A stretch of 64,000 nucleotides of DNA. Origin: an uncultured Bacillaceae bacterium (GTDB taxonomy: Bacteria; Bacillota; Bacilli; Bacillales; Bacillaceae_L). Numbering within the stretch: the first letter of the stretch is position 1; each line of letters begins with the position of its first letter. Positions 17,081 through 26,478 of this stretch are shown here, piece after piece. A model generated the notes under the pieces. It was not told the DNA's origin. It did no database searches and saw nothing but the letters and a program-made list of their open reading frames with translations. A program made the translations under genes and the position numbers. The stretch is taken from assembly GCA_947497585.1 (NCBI GenBank), contig CANMHG010000001.1, positions 950,339 to 1,014,338 of the forward strand, read 5' to 3'.

Positions 17081-17554
17081 TTAGTTAGTAATGCTTTGTG
17101 TTGAAATAACTCGTTGGATCGAATGAATTTGTCCTAGATGATGCGCTTCATGGAATAATGCCATCTGGGCTAACTCACCATATGTTTCAAGGCCTAGGAA
17201 AGGTTTTTTTAGGACTTGTTCAAAACTCTCTACTGGGATTTCTTTTAAACGAACTACTTGTTCTTTCAGTTGCACAACCAACTCTTCAAATTGTGGTACT
17301 TCCTCCGAATTCCAATTAGATGGCTTCGTACCATTTCCAAATAGCTCAACATAATTTTCTGGTAAGAAGGTTGTTTTCTTCGGAAATCCGAACATAAATT
17401 GTTCCGTAACTGTTAACACATGCCCAATGTGCCAAAGGATATTGTTATTAAACCCTTCTGGTTGAACTTCAAGGATGTCGATAGGAAGTGCTGCAACCTT
17501 TTTCAGAAAAAAGTTTCTAGTCATTTCGAATTGCTTAAGGATTGTTTGACCCAT
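17081..17554 (-). CDS. DinB family protein
   Basis: 157 residues, four-helix bundle type. The motifs NILWHIGHVLTVTEQFMFG and MALFHEAHHLGQIHSIQ place the metal-binding His residues as in DinB/YfiT proteins, which often serve bacillithiol-dependent or metal-dependent transfer reactions. Start at 17554 behind GGGGGAG; the frame opens nine codons earlier. Confidence 0.85.
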   Translation of the reverse strand: MGQTILKQFEMTRNFFLKKVAALPIDILEVQPEGFNNNILWHIGHVLTVTEQFMFGFPKKTTFLPENYVELFGNGTKPSNWNSEEVPQFEELVVQLKEQVVRLKEIPVESFEQVLKKPFLGLETYGELAQMALFHEAHHLGQIHSIQRVISTQSITN

Positions 17555-17634
17555 ATGTACTCCCCCAATATAATTACTCAAAATCTCTTTATTATATTCG
17601 ATAATTCACACTTAATTCCTTCTGTTTTTAAATA

Positions 17635-17680
17635 AAAACTACCCAGTAATCACCTCAAATAAAGGTGGATTACTGGGTAG
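17635..17680 (-). terminator. Strong terminator after clpP
   Basis: A long stem (CTACCCAGTAATC with its complement) and T-rich 3' side on the minus strand. Confidence 0.9.
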
Positions 17681-17688
17681 TTCCTTAC

Positions 17689-18270
17689 TCACTTTCCACT
17701 TATGACCTCATCAATGATGCCATATTCTTTTGCTTCCAGTGAAGTCATAAAATAATCACGATCTGTATCCTTTGCAACCTTTTCAACAGATTGGCCTGTT
17801 TTTTCAGAGATAATTTGATTAATGTCTTCTCTTAATTTAAGAATCCTTCGTGCTGATATTTCGATTTCAGTAGCTTGCCCCCGTGCTCCTCCTAGTGGCT
17901 GGTGAATCATAATTTCACTATTTGGTAGAGCATACCTTTTCCCTTTTGTTCCTGCTAATAATAACATTGCACCAAAGGATGCAGCCATCCCAATACAAAT
18001 GGTTCTAATGTCTGGCTTAATGTATTGCATGGTGTCATAGATAGCAAAACCAGCAGTGGTTGAGCCACCTGGACTATTAATATAAAGAGAAATATCTTTT
18101 TCAGGATCATCTGCAGCCAAAAATAGCAACTGTGCTACTACACTATTTGCCACATGATCATTAATTTCATCACCGATCATGATAATGCGATCCTTTAGAA
18201 GCCTAGAATATATATCATACGAACGCTCACCACGATTTGATTGCTCAATTACATAAGGAATTGTCGTCAT
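17689..18270 (-). CDS. clpP: ATP-dependent Clp protease proteolytic subunit
   Basis: 193 residues, full length for ClpP. The catalytic triad is at the canonical positions: Ser98 (GMAASFGAM), His123 (IMIHQPLGG) and Asp172 (DTDRDYF). It forms tetradecameric proteolytic chambers fed by ClpX/ClpC. It sits 34 bases downstream of an ECF sigma-factor gene, unlike the usual solitary housekeeping clpP. I see no clear CtsR operator, so this may be a second ClpP in the genome. No ClpX or ClpC gene is nearby. Confidence 0.93.
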   Translation of the reverse strand: MTTIPYVIEQSNRGERSYDIYSRLLKDRIIMIGDEINDHVANSVVAQLLFLAADDPEKDISLYINSPGGSTTAGFAIYDTMQYIKPDIRTICIGMAASFGAMLLLAGTKGKRYALPNSEIMIHQPLGGARGQATEIEISARRILKLREDINQIISEKTGQSVEKVAKDTDRDYFMTSLEAKEYGIIDEVISGK

Positions 18271-18304
18271 TTAAATAGCCTCCCGCTAGATATTAGCCAC
18301 TCCT

Positions 18305-19018
18305 CTATGCAGCGATAGAGTAGAAGCTGTTTGTAGGAGAATGTGATTTCCGAGTTAAAGGTTGATGACTAACAGGCTTAAGAGAGTGACCAGCATTAAA
18401 TAAAGCAGGAATCAATCGTACCTGTGTAATTAATGTACTTGGATCATTTAGATACAAAGCTTGGTAAATTACTTTTGAAAGAAGGTCCTCACCAACGTCA
18501 TCCCAATACAGATCAGACAAATCATTTTCGTCTTCATCCTTTCTTTTCTCAAGCTGTTTTCTAGCTCGGAAAAGAATAGATTTTACCGCCGTCTCTCTTA
18601 TGTCCAGTAGATCCGCTATTTCCTTCGATTTATAATCGAATCCCTCTTTCAGCACATAAATAACGAGCTGCTTTGGAGTTAGACTTTTTATTAAAAAGTC
18701 CCTTATATGGAAAATGGACTCAAATCCGGTTCTACTCACTTTGTCTGGTGTCTCATCTAAAAGCACATTTTTCCTTTTACGAGTTGTATCAATCCATTGA
18801 TGATATGCAATCTTCTTTAATAAAGGTTGAGTAATTTCCGACCCATAATACTCCAAAGCTTTAAGGATGGATTGTTGGGCAAGGTCCTCTCCGTCCCACT
18901 TATTTTTAGAAAGGAAGTAACAATATTTCTTAAGATTTGGATAAAGTTCTTCTAAGCTAGCTTGTTCCTTACCTGTTTGGTTCGTACCCTCTCTTAACTT
19001 GCTAATCATATTCTTCAC
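18305..19018 (-). CDS. ECF-type sigma-70 family RNA polymerase sigma factor
   Basis: 237 residues. Sigma region 2 is YPNLKKYCYFLSKNKWDGED followed by LAQQSILKALEYYGS; region 4 is SLTPKQLVIYVLKEGFDYKS followed by KEIADLLDIRETAVKSILFRA, a helix-turn-helix for -35 recognition. About 70 extra residues follow region 4, ending in a Ser/Thr/Pro-rich tail, longer than in minimal ECFs. No anti-sigma gene is adjacent. The gene is followed by clpP, so regulated proteolysis could link the two. Confidence 0.85.
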   Translation of the reverse strand: MKNMISKLREGTNQTGKEQASLEELYPNLKKYCYFLSKNKWDGEDLAQQSILKALEYYGSEITQPLLKKIAYHQWIDTTRKRKNVLLDETPDKVSRTGFESIFHIRDFLIKSLTPKQLVIYVLKEGFDYKSKEIADLLDIRETAVKSILFRARKQLEKRKDEDENDLSDLYWDDVGEDLLSKVIYQALYLNDPSTLITQVRLIPALFNAGHSLKPVSHQPLTRKSHSPTNSFYSIAA

Positions 19019-19130
19019 TCTTTAACACCTCTCTTATCTTACTAACGATTTACCCTATGTGAAAAGATACGGGGGCTAGCAAATTTTTTTAAGTTACTTT
19101 CATATTATTACCATAATTAATTTTTAGCCA

Positions 19131-19284
19131 AAAAAAAGAGGCTGGGACAAAAGTATTTTAACTAAATAGAAACCGAACAATGGTTGTAGTAGATACGGCG
19201 CTCCTGAAATATACTCCGCTAAGTTATTACTTTGTTCGGAGTCTTAGTTAAACACTTAAGTTATGTCCCAGCCTCTTTTGTTTA
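19131..19284. repeat. MITE-like inverted-repeat element with terminal GAGGCTGGGACA
   Basis: About 150 bp. Ends are AAAGAGGCTGGGACAAAAGT and its near complement ending TTATGTCCCAGCCTCTTTTG. Inner segments (ACCGAACAA/TTGTTCGG and TTAACTAA/TTAGTTAA) are also inverted, so the whole can fold into one long hairpin. This GGCTGGGAC element is common in Firmicute intergenic regions. Here it follows the prolyl oligopeptidase stop and may act as its terminator. Confidence 0.75.
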
Positions 19285-19287
19285 TAA

Positions 19288-21309
19288 TTAAACTAATTCT
19301 TTATCAAGGAAATCGTAAAAGTCTACCCACTCATCGATTAGTTTAGATGTTGGTTTACCAAGTCCGTGACCTGCTTTCGACTCTAATCGAAGAATAACAG
19401 TGGTAGCTGGGTCAGCCAACTCCTTTAAGGTTGCTGTAAATTTTTTCGCATGTGCAGGAACAACTCGATCGTCACTATCTGCGGTTGCTATTAAAGTGGC
19501 TGGATACTTTTCTCCTTCTTTAACATTATGAAGTGGAGAGTAAGCATACATATAAGGGAAATCACTAGGGTTTTCAGCGTTTCCGTACTCAGGAATCCAG
19601 TATCGACCAATGGTAAACTTATGATAACGTAGCATATCAATAACTGGAACTCTACAAATTACAGCACCAAAAAGATCAGGACGTTGAACCATACATGCCG
19701 CTACCAACAGACCACCATTTGAGCCTCCCATAATTGAAAGCTTATTGGTTGAAGTATACTTATTTTCAATTAACCATTCTCCTGCAGCTATGAAATCATC
19801 AAAGACGTTTTGCTTTTTATCAAGCATACCAGCTTTATGCCATGCTTCTCCATATTCTGAACCACCACGGAGATTTGCGACCGCATATACTCCACCCTTC
19901 TCTAGCCAACGAAGAATTGCAGGGTTAAAGGACGGCGACAAACTAATATTAAATCCTCCGTACCCATATAAAATGACTGAATTATGACCATCTAGTTTTA
20001 AGCCTTTTTTATGTGTTAAAAACATTGGGATATTTTTCCCATCTTTGGACCTATAGAAAACCTGTGAAGTTTCATAATCCGAAACCTCAAATGGTAGAAC
20101 AGATTGTGCAACTACACTTAATTGATCTTTTGTTAAATTATAATTGAATACAGTTGTTGGGTGTAAAAATGAGGTTAATCCAAAGTACATTTCATTTTCT
20201 TCTTTATTAATCGTCAGTTCAGTTAAAGACCCAATAAATGGAACGTTTATTTCCTTGTCAAAGGCTCCATTTTTATGAAAAAGTTGAACGACATGATGAG
20301 CATCTTTTAATGCAGCAATGATGAACCGATCATTAAGAAATTTAATCTGATCCATTACATTCTCTTGCTCAGGAATAAGCTCTGTCCAATTCTCTCTCGC
20401 GGGATTATCTACGTCAATAACGATGACACGCCCATTTGATGCTTCAAGGTCTGTTCTAAAGTAAAATTGGCTTCCTTCATAAAATATATAGGAATATTCG
20501 GCATCCTGGTCATCTAAAATTTTTCTAAACTTCTCTTGAGAATCTAATCTCTTCACATAGAAACGATTTTCTGAGGCTGTACCATAACTAACATGTAAAC
20601 AAAGGTATTCTTTATCATAAGAAAGAATAGTTGAAAACATGAGTTCTTTATTTTCGGGTTGCTCATGGATTAGTAAATCCGCTGATTGCTCAGTACCTAG
20701 TTTATGAAAATATACTTTATGATGATTACTTTCATCTTCTTTACTGACTGTTCCTGGTTCTGGAAATCTACAATAAAAGAAACCTTCCCCACTTGGATGC
20801 CACGTAATTGAAGTGAATTTCACCCACTTAATAAGATCTGATAAATCATTTCCCGTAGCTATATCCCTAACATGAATTTGTTGCCAATCACTTCCGTTTG
20901 CAGACGTCGCATAGGCTACGTAACGAGCTTCATTATCAAATGAGTAGTTAGTTACAGCAACCGTTCCATCCTCAGAAAGACCATTTGGGTCAATTACTAT
21001 TTGTTCAACTTCATTTTCTTTTACCATTAAAACAGCTTGGTTTTGTAATCCATCATTTTTTTGGTAAAACAATCTCCCCTTAATCTTTTTAGGAACAAAA
21101 TACTTCGGAAAGTTCCAAAGCTCAGTTAATCGCTCTTTATCAGTTGTTCTTGAAGAAGATTTGGAAAAGTATTCTGTACATTCAACTCCCATCGCCTTTT
21201 CCCACTCCGCTGTATCAACCGAATTTACATCCTCTAACCATCGATATGGATCAGCAACACTTGTGCCATGAAAATTTTCTACTATGTCACTCTTCCTTAC
21301 AGTAAGCAT
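19288..21309 (-). CDS. Prolyl oligopeptidase family serine peptidase (S9A)
   Basis: 673 residues, the usual prolyl endopeptidase size. An N-terminal seven-bladed beta-propeller follows the conserved start (FHGTSVADPYRWLED). The C-terminal alpha/beta-hydrolase domain has Ser530 in GGSNGG, Asp613/614 in DSDDRV and His648 in KAGHG. It cleaves short peptides after proline. No signal peptide is seen, so it is probably cytosolic. Start ATG at 21309 is preferred (GGAGG seven bases upstream) over one 14 codons earlier. Confidence 0.92.
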   Translation of the reverse strand: MLTVRKSDIVENFHGTSVADPYRWLEDVNSVDTAEWEKAMGVECTEYFSKSSSRTTDKERLTELWNFPKYFVPKKIKGRLFYQKNDGLQNQAVLMVKENEVEQIVIDPNGLSEDGTVAVTNYSFDNEARYVAYATSANGSDWQQIHVRDIATGNDLSDLIKWVKFTSITWHPSGEGFFYCRFPEPGTVSKEDESNHHKVYFHKLGTEQSADLLIHEQPENKELMFSTILSYDKEYLCLHVSYGTASENRFYVKRLDSQEKFRKILDDQDAEYSYIFYEGSQFYFRTDLEASNGRVIVIDVDNPARENWTELIPEQENVMDQIKFLNDRFIIAALKDAHHVVQLFHKNGAFDKEINVPFIGSLTELTINKEENEMYFGLTSFLHPTTVFNYNLTKDQLSVVAQSVLPFEVSDYETSQVFYRSKDGKNIPMFLTHKKGLKLDGHNSVILYGYGGFNISLSPSFNPAILRWLEKGGVYAVANLRGGSEYGEAWHKAGMLDKKQNVFDDFIAAGEWLIENKYTSTNKLSIMGGSNGGLLVAACMVQRPDLFGAVICRVPVIDMLRYHKFTIGRYWIPEYGNAENPSDFPYMYAYSPLHNVKEGEKYPATLIATADSDDRVVPAHAKKFTATLKELADPATTVILRLESKAGHGLGKPTSKLIDEWVDFYDFLDKELV

Positions 21310-21453
21310 CAACATTCCTCCAATTAAAAAGTATATATAATATTTCGACAAACGAAATAAGTTCTCCTTCTCGAATTATGTTTTTTCACTACATTTTAGA
21401 AATGTTACAACTTTATGATAATCAATAGTGGACTACTATTTTCCATAACTAAT

Positions 21454-21469
21454 TGTGATAAACCTCACA
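21454..21469 (+). promoter_or_regulatory. FNR/CRP-type box upstream of narK
   Basis: TGTGA-TAAACC-TCACA, a perfect-arm FNR/CRP half-site pair. Its centre is about 41.5 bases before the predicted transcription start, the class II activator position. Confidence 0.8.
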
Positions 21470-21490
21470 TTTTGTTTTTCAAAATAAAAG

Positions 21491-21496
21491 TATCAT
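21491..21496 (+). promoter_or_regulatory. -10 element of the narK promoter
   Basis: TATCAT, placed so that transcription would start near 21503. No good -35 is visible, as expected for an FNR-activated promoter. Confidence 0.55.
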
Positions 21497-21566
21497 GAGT
21501 GTAGTAATAATAATTCTTTATAAATCAAAAAAAGAAAGAAAAACGAAACAAATTGGAGGAATTAAA

Positions 21567-22853
21567 ATGGCAAGAATATCACAATGGAATCCAGAAGATG
21601 AACATTTCTGGAACACCGAAGGGAAAAAACACGCAACAAGGAATTTATGGATCTCTGTACCTTCATTGATGCTTGCTTTTATCGTTTGGCAGATTTGGTC
21701 AGTAGTTGCAGTTAGATTAAATGACATCGGATTCGCATTTACTCCTGAACAACTTTTTACATTAGCAGCTATGCCTGGTTTAGTGGGTGCAACACTTCGT
21801 TTTATATATACATTTTCAGTTGGTAAGTTTGGCGGAAGGAACTGGACAGTTTTTTCAACAGGTGTTCTAGTGTTCCCGGCCATCGGTATTGGTTTTGCTG
21901 TTCAAAATCCTGACACACCATATTCAATTATGTTACTCCTAGCTGCACTTTGTGGTCTTGGGGGAGGAAACTTTTCTTCTTCTTCAGCCAATATCAGCTT
22001 CTTCTTCCCAAAGGCAGCAAAAGGTGCTGCTCTAGGTGTTAATGGTGGACTAGGAAATATGGGTGTATCAGTAGTACAATTCGTTACACCACTTATCATT
22101 ACTGTTGGTACATTTGCTTTCATCGGTGGCGAAGGTCAAGTATTACCTGATGGGTCTCAAATTTGGTTACAAAATGCTGCATTCATCTGGGTAATCCCGA
22201 TCTTATTAATGACAGTTATCGCATTTTTCGGAATGGATAACCTTCCAACAGCTAAGCAATCAGTGTCAGCTCAATTCGTAATTGTAAAACGTAAACACAA
22301 CTGGATTATGACATGGCTGTATGTAGCAACATTCGGTTCATTCATTGGTTATGCAGCAGCGTTTCCACTATTATTAAAATCTCAATACCCTGAACATGTG
22401 TCTTTAGCATTCTTAGGTGCTTTCCTTGCAGCTTCTTTCCGTCCAATCGGTGGATGGATTTCTGACAAACTTGGCGGAGCACGAGTAACTAACTATGTAT
22501 TAATTACTATGGCCTTAGGTGCATTATCCGTGATTTACTTTAGTAACGCTGGAAGCTTCATTGGATTTTTAATCTCATTCTTAATTCTATTTATTGCAGC
22601 TGGTGTTGGATCAGGCTCTACATTCCAAATGATTCCAATTATCTTCCCAGTAAAAGAAGCTGCACCAGTTCTTGGATTTACTGCAGCAGTAGCTGCTTAC
22701 GGTTCATTCTTAATACCCAAATTATTTGGTTGGTCTACAACAAACTTTGGTACACCTATTAACGCACTATATGTCTTTATCGCTTTCTATGCAATTTCAA
22801 TTATTTTAAACTGGTACTTCTACTATAGAAAGAATGCAGAAGTTAAATGCTAA
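21567..22853 (+). CDS. narK: NarK-type nitrate/nitrite MFS transporter
   Basis: 428 residues, about 12 transmembrane helices. The nitrate-porter signatures are present: GLGGGNFSSSSANISFFFPK followed by AAKGAALGVNGGLGNMGV, and in the second half AAGVGSGSTFQMIPIIFP. It moves nitrate and/or nitrite across the membrane for anaerobic respiration. The upstream FNR-type box fits induction under oxygen limitation. No nitrate reductase genes lie in the window. Start ATG behind GGAGG; the frame is open 24 codons further upstream through the leader. Confidence 0.92.
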   Translation: MARISQWNPEDEHFWNTEGKKHATRNLWISVPSLMLAFIVWQIWSVVAVRLNDIGFAFTPEQLFTLAAMPGLVGATLRFIYTFSVGKFGGRNWTVFSTGVLVFPAIGIGFAVQNPDTPYSIMLLLAALCGLGGGNFSSSSANISFFFPKAAKGAALGVNGGLGNMGVSVVQFVTPLIITVGTFAFIGGEGQVLPDGSQIWLQNAAFIWVIPILLMTVIAFFGMDNLPTAKQSVSAQFVIVKRKHNWIMTWLYVATFGSFIGYAAAFPLLLKSQYPEHVSLAFLGAFLAASFRPIGGWISDKLGGARVTNYVLITMALGALSVIYFSNAGSFIGFLISFLILFIAAGVGSGSTFQMIPIIFPVKEAAPVLGFTAAVAAYGSFLIPKLFGWSTTNFGTPINALYVFIAFYAISIILNWYFYYRKNAEVKC

Positions 22854-22870
22854 ATAAGACTTAGCAACCT

Positions 22871-22910
22871 CCCCTACTCCCAGTTATGGAAGTAGGGCTT
22901 TTTCTTTTTC
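22871..22910 (+). terminator. Terminator after narK
   Basis: Stem CCCTACT-CC/GGAAGTAGGG with one bulge, followed by a T-rich run. Confidence 0.8.
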
Positions 22911-23023
22911 ATCTTAAAAAGTCAGAAAATTCCTACCCATTTTTCTACTTTTGCTATATAATAAAATTTGTTAGTGTTTCGAAATAATTAGTATAAAATC
23001 TACTAATAAAAGGAGAATTCTTT

Positions 23024-24838
23024 ATGCAAAATGTGAAACAAAAGCGTCTAACACGCTCAGAAGTTCCTACTGAATTAACTTGGAATTTAGAAGATTTATT
23101 TAAAACAACAGAAGAATGGGAAGTAGAACTTGAAGCTATTCAAAAAGAACTCCCTACCGTAACACAATATAAAGGAAAATTAGCAGAAGGACCTCAAACC
23201 CTGCTTTCTTGCTTAACTGCACAAGAAAAATTGTTTGAGAGAATCGTATTAGTTGCTACTTATGCAAACCTTCGTATCTCTGAAGATGGCTCAAGCCCTG
23301 AGAATCAAGGTAATGCAGGTAAAGTAGGTTCAGTAATGGCTACTATTAATGCTTCACTATCATTCATTGAGTCTGAAGTCTTAGCCTTACCTGAAGGTAC
23401 ACTGGAAAGATACATAGAGGAAGAAGCAGAACTTACTACGTTTAAAAAGACATTAAAAGATCTACAAGATAAGAAACCTTACACACTTTCAGCAGAAACG
23501 GAGCAAGTACTAGCAGCACTTGGTGAAGTACATAGTTCACCTTATATGATTTATTCTCGTAGTAAATCATCTGATATGGAGTTTGATTCTTTCGTAGATG
23601 AAAATGGTGAAGAACTACCTCTATCTTTTGCTTTATTTGAGGATCGTTATGAATTATCACCAAACACAGAAACTCGTAGAAAAGCATATGAAGGATTTGT
23701 TAAAACATTAAAGCAATACAAAAATACTTATGCTGCGACTTATGCGACAGAAGTTACAAAACAAGTCACAATGTCTAAACTTCGCAACTACGAATCTGTT
23801 ACACATATGCTTTTACAACCACAACAAGTTACATTAGAAATGTACAATAATCAATTAGATGTTATTCAGAACGAGCTTGCACCTCATATGCGTCGTTTTG
23901 CTAAGCTTAAGCAAAGAGTCTTAGGTTTAGAAAGTATGCAGTTCTGTGATTTAAAAGCACCACTTGATCCAGATTTCAACCCATCTACTACTTACGAAGA
24001 AGCAAGTAAAGTAATCTTAGAGTCTCTAGAAGTAATGGGCCCAGAATATATGGAGATTATGGAAAAAGCATTAAAAGACCGTTGGGTAGATTTAGCTGAA
24101 AATGTTGGGAAAGCAACTGGTGCTTTCTGCGCTAGCCCTTATGGATCTCATCCTTATATCTTGCTTACATGGACAGATACAATGAGAGGTGCGTTCATCC
24201 TAACTCATGAGCTTGGCCATGCAGGACACTTCTATTTAGCGAATAAAAATCAAAAATTATCAAATACTCGTCCTTCTACTTATTTTGTTGAAGCACCTTC
24301 AACAATGAATGAGTTATTACTAGGACAACACATCTTATCGAAAACAGATGACAAACAGATGAAGCGCTGGATCTTATTACAGTTCCTTGGCACATATTAT
24401 CATAACTTTGTTACTCACCTACTTGAAGGTGAATTCCAACGTCGTGTTTATGCACTAGCTGAAGCTGGTAAGCCACTAACTGCTACATCACTTTGCCAGC
24501 AAAAGGCTGAAACTCTTTCTAATTTCTGGGGAGATTCAGTTGAAATCGATGAAGGTGCAAGCTTAACGTGGATGCGTCAACCTCACTATTATATGGGCCT
24601 TTACCCATACACTTATTCTGCAGGATTAACAGCTTCTACCGCAGTGGCACAATTGATTAAAGAAGAAGGTCAGCCGGTAGTTGACCGTTGGTTAGAAGTG
24701 TTAAAAGCCGGTGGAACAATGACACCACTTGAACTTATGAAATATGCAGGTGTAGACATGTCTCAACCTGAAGCAATCAGCAAAGCTGTAGCTTATGTAG
24801 GTTCATTAGTTGATGAGCTTGAAAAGAGCTTCGAATAG
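23024..24838 (+). CDS. pepF: Oligoendopeptidase F
   Basis: 604 residues, M3B family. Zinc motif HELGH at His395-His399 within FILTHELGHAGHFYL, and the downstream zinc-ligand Glu in EAPSTMNELL. It begins RSEVPTELTWNLEDLF, typical of PepF. It is a cytosolic enzyme that degrades 7-17 residue peptides. A second M3 paralogue lies at 57.4 kb. Start ATG behind AAAGGAG. A strong terminator follows. Confidence 0.93.
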   Translation: MQNVKQKRLTRSEVPTELTWNLEDLFKTTEEWEVELEAIQKELPTVTQYKGKLAEGPQTLLSCLTAQEKLFERIVLVATYANLRISEDGSSPENQGNAGKVGSVMATINASLSFIESEVLALPEGTLERYIEEEAELTTFKKTLKDLQDKKPYTLSAETEQVLAALGEVHSSPYMIYSRSKSSDMEFDSFVDENGEELPLSFALFEDRYELSPNTETRRKAYEGFVKTLKQYKNTYAATYATEVTKQVTMSKLRNYESVTHMLLQPQQVTLEMYNNQLDVIQNELAPHMRRFAKLKQRVLGLESMQFCDLKAPLDPDFNPSTTYEEASKVILESLEVMGPEYMEIMEKALKDRWVDLAENVGKATGAFCASPYGSHPYILLTWTDTMRGAFILTHELGHAGHFYLANKNQKLSNTRPSTYFVEAPSTMNELLLGQHILSKTDDKQMKRWILLQFLGTYYHNFVTHLLEGEFQRRVYALAEAGKPLTATSLCQQKAETLSNFWGDSVEIDEGASLTWMRQPHYYMGLYPYTYSAGLTASTAVAQLIKEEGQPVVDRWLEVLKAGGTMTPLELMKYAGVDMSQPEAISKAVAYVGSLVDELEKSFE

Positions 24839-24857
24839 TTCAATTATACACTTACGA

Positions 24858-24890
24858 ATCGCTAGGAAACTATGTTCCTAGCGATTTTTT
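24858..24890 (+). terminator. Terminator after pepF
   Basis: Perfect 11 bp stem ATCGCTAGGAA/TTCCTAGCGAT and six T. Confidence 0.92.
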
Positions 24891-24904
24891 GTACTTTCAA
24901 AGGT

Positions 24905-25125
24905 AGATGCCAAGGTTTATCGGTCTTTTTTTGCGGGCTCCTCCACTATTTTAGGTCGATAAATTCGTTTATCGGATATTTTTCTGGCTCACTCCACATT
25001 TTTTGGTCGATAAATCGGTTTATCGGCTTATTTTTCTGTCCCCCTCCACATTTTTATGTCTATAAATTTGTTTACCGGCTTATTTTTCTGGCTAACTCCA
25101 CATTTTCAGGTCGAAAAATCATGTA
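24905..25125. repeat. Intergenic tandem array 1, period 51-52 bp
   Basis: About four units, with GGTCGATAAA-like starts at 24954, 25005, 25057 and 25109. Each has a palindromic core (GGTCGATAAAT ... TTTATCGGC) and a pyrimidine-rich linker with CTCCACATTTT. It lies between the pepF terminator and cwlJ. The same core, in reverse orientation, makes up array 2. Confidence 0.85.
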
Positions 25126-25240
25126 ATTAACAAAACTATATAAAAATATTGAATTAAATTTAATATTTTTACCTCTTAAAATGAACTGGTTAACATTTAT
25201 ACAAGCAGTTGATAATACAATTCTTAAGAGGTGATGAAAA

Positions 25241-25681
25241 TTGGCAAGAGTTGCTTATACCGATAAAGACATCGAGTTAATTGCAAGGATGATGAGGGCG
25301 GAAGCCGAGGGTGAAGGACGACTAGGCATGCTTATGGTTGGTAATGTAATTGTAAATAGACGAAAAGCTAATTGTGGTGATTTCGAAGGGTTACGGTCAA
25401 TACGAGATGTTATTTATCAAGTTCAAGGCGGTAATTATTCATTTGAAGCTGTACAAAAAGGCAATCTTTTTTATAACCCAGCAAGAGAGGTTGAGAAAAA
25501 ATTAGCTAAACAAACCTTAGACTTTTGGAGAGAACATCCTTCCAAGTATGCTCTTTGGTATTTTAATCCCTATGCCCCATGTCCCCCTACATGGTACGGT
25601 CAACCATTTTCAGGACAATATAAACTTCATTGTTATTATGAACCACAAGCTAATACATGCGAAGGTGCTTATAGATGGTAA
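25241..25681 (+). CDS. cwlJ: Spore cortex-lytic enzyme CwlJ, cell wall hydrolase
   Basis: 146 residues, same length as B. subtilis CwlJ. Hydrolase_2 fold: ARMMRAEAEGEGRLGMLMVG (the first Glu is the predicted catalytic residue), NRRKANCGDFEGLRSIRDVI, YALWYFNPYAPCP and QPFSGQYKLHCYY. CwlJ degrades cortex peptidoglycan during germination, in particular with Ca-dipicolinate. Start TTG behind AAGAGGTGATG. GerQ, its usual partner, is not adjacent. Confidence 0.9.
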   Translation: MARVAYTDKDIELIARMMRAEAEGEGRLGMLMVGNVIVNRRKANCGDFEGLRSIRDVIYQVQGGNYSFEAVQKGNLFYNPAREVEKKLAKQTLDFWREHPSKYALWYFNPYAPCPPTWYGQPFSGQYKLHCYYEPQANTCEGAYRW

Positions 25682-25685
25682 CAAC

Positions 25686-25716
25686 AAAAACCCCCAAATC
25701 TCGGGGGTTTTTTTGT
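25686..25716. terminator. Bidirectional terminator between cwlJ and the HAD gene
   Basis: Stem AACCCCC/GGGGGTT, seven T on the plus side and five on the minus side. Confidence 0.88.
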
Positions 25717-25740
25717 GGATTTTCTAGAAGAAATGTATAT

Positions 25741-26478
25741 CTAATCAAATGTTATCGTGTTTGTTTTAGGATTGACTTGATAAATAACATCTTTTCTTTC
25801 AATGACTATTCGAGTCTTTTCTCGCAAGTCTTCTTGTTCTGTAATTGCGGTTAACAATTCTTTCGCAGGATTAATTGCAACAGGGTTACCAACACATTTA
25901 AACATCGTTAAATCACCGTTCGTATCACCATAAGCATAACTTTGAGTTAGATCAATATTATGTTTCTCCACCATTGCTCTTATTGTTTTCTCTTTGCTAA
26001 CTGAATCCCACATTGGCTCAACTTGTCCTGTAAAGAAGCCCTCATTATCTATGTGATAGGTAGAACCACAATAATCAGTTGCACGATACTTATCAGCCAT
26101 CTTAGAAACTAGAAAATCTGGACTACCTGAAATAAATATCACTTTGTAGTCATTATCTAAATGCCACCCAATTTGTTGTCTAGTGTATTTATACACTCTG
26201 TCTGCTTTAAGGCGAATAACCTGTTTAGCAATGAACTCAATGTCTTCTTTAGATACATTGGTTAAATGCTCAACATAAGTTTTACTTACATCTAGTAAGT
26301 AAGAATCATAATTTCCTTGTCTTTTATCCCAATCTTGAAAAGTATGCTTCACCTTTTCATGCCATACAGATGGCGAAATAACTTCGTGTTTAATCAGTCT
26401 TTTAAAATGTTCAATTAATAATGAGTCACGATAAAATGTGCCATCAATATCAAAAAACGCTGCTTTATTTTTAGTCAT
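25741..26478 (-). CDS. HAD-IB family hydrolase
   Basis: 245 residues. HAD motifs: AAFFDIDGTFYRDS (two catalytic Asp), VIFISGSPDFLVSKM, KEKTIRAMV (Lys) and SYAYGDTNGDLTMF. The SerB-like IB class includes phosphoserine and lysophospholipid phosphatases. The C-terminal about 50 residues are beta-rich and not conserved. The substrate is unknown. Convergent with cwlJ. Confidence 0.88.
   Translation of the reverse strand: MTKNKAAFFDIDGTFYRDSLLIEHFKRLIKHEVISPSVWHEKVKHTFQDWDKRQGNYDSYLLDVSKTYVEHLTNVSKEDIEFIAKQVIRLKADRVYKYTRQQIGWHLDNDYKVIFISGSPDFLVSKMADKYRATDYCGSTYHIDNEGFFTGQVEPMWDSVSKEKTIRAMVEKHNIDLTQSYAYGDTNGDLTMFKCVGNPVAINPAKELLTAITEQEDLREKTRIVIERKDVIYQVNPKTNTITFD

Noticed and set aside
23442..23687. 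Minus-strand frame inside pepF
   Set aside because: Shadow of a well-supported gene with intact catalytic motifs.
24905..25125. Repeat array 1 as a CRISPR array
   Set aside because: Repeats and linkers are both conserved within the array; CRISPR spacers would be unique, and no cas genes are present.
24872..25126. 84-codon plus-strand reading frame
   Set aside because: It is made of the 51-52 bp repeats of array 1; length is explained by the repeat period being near a multiple of three and there is no ribosome site.
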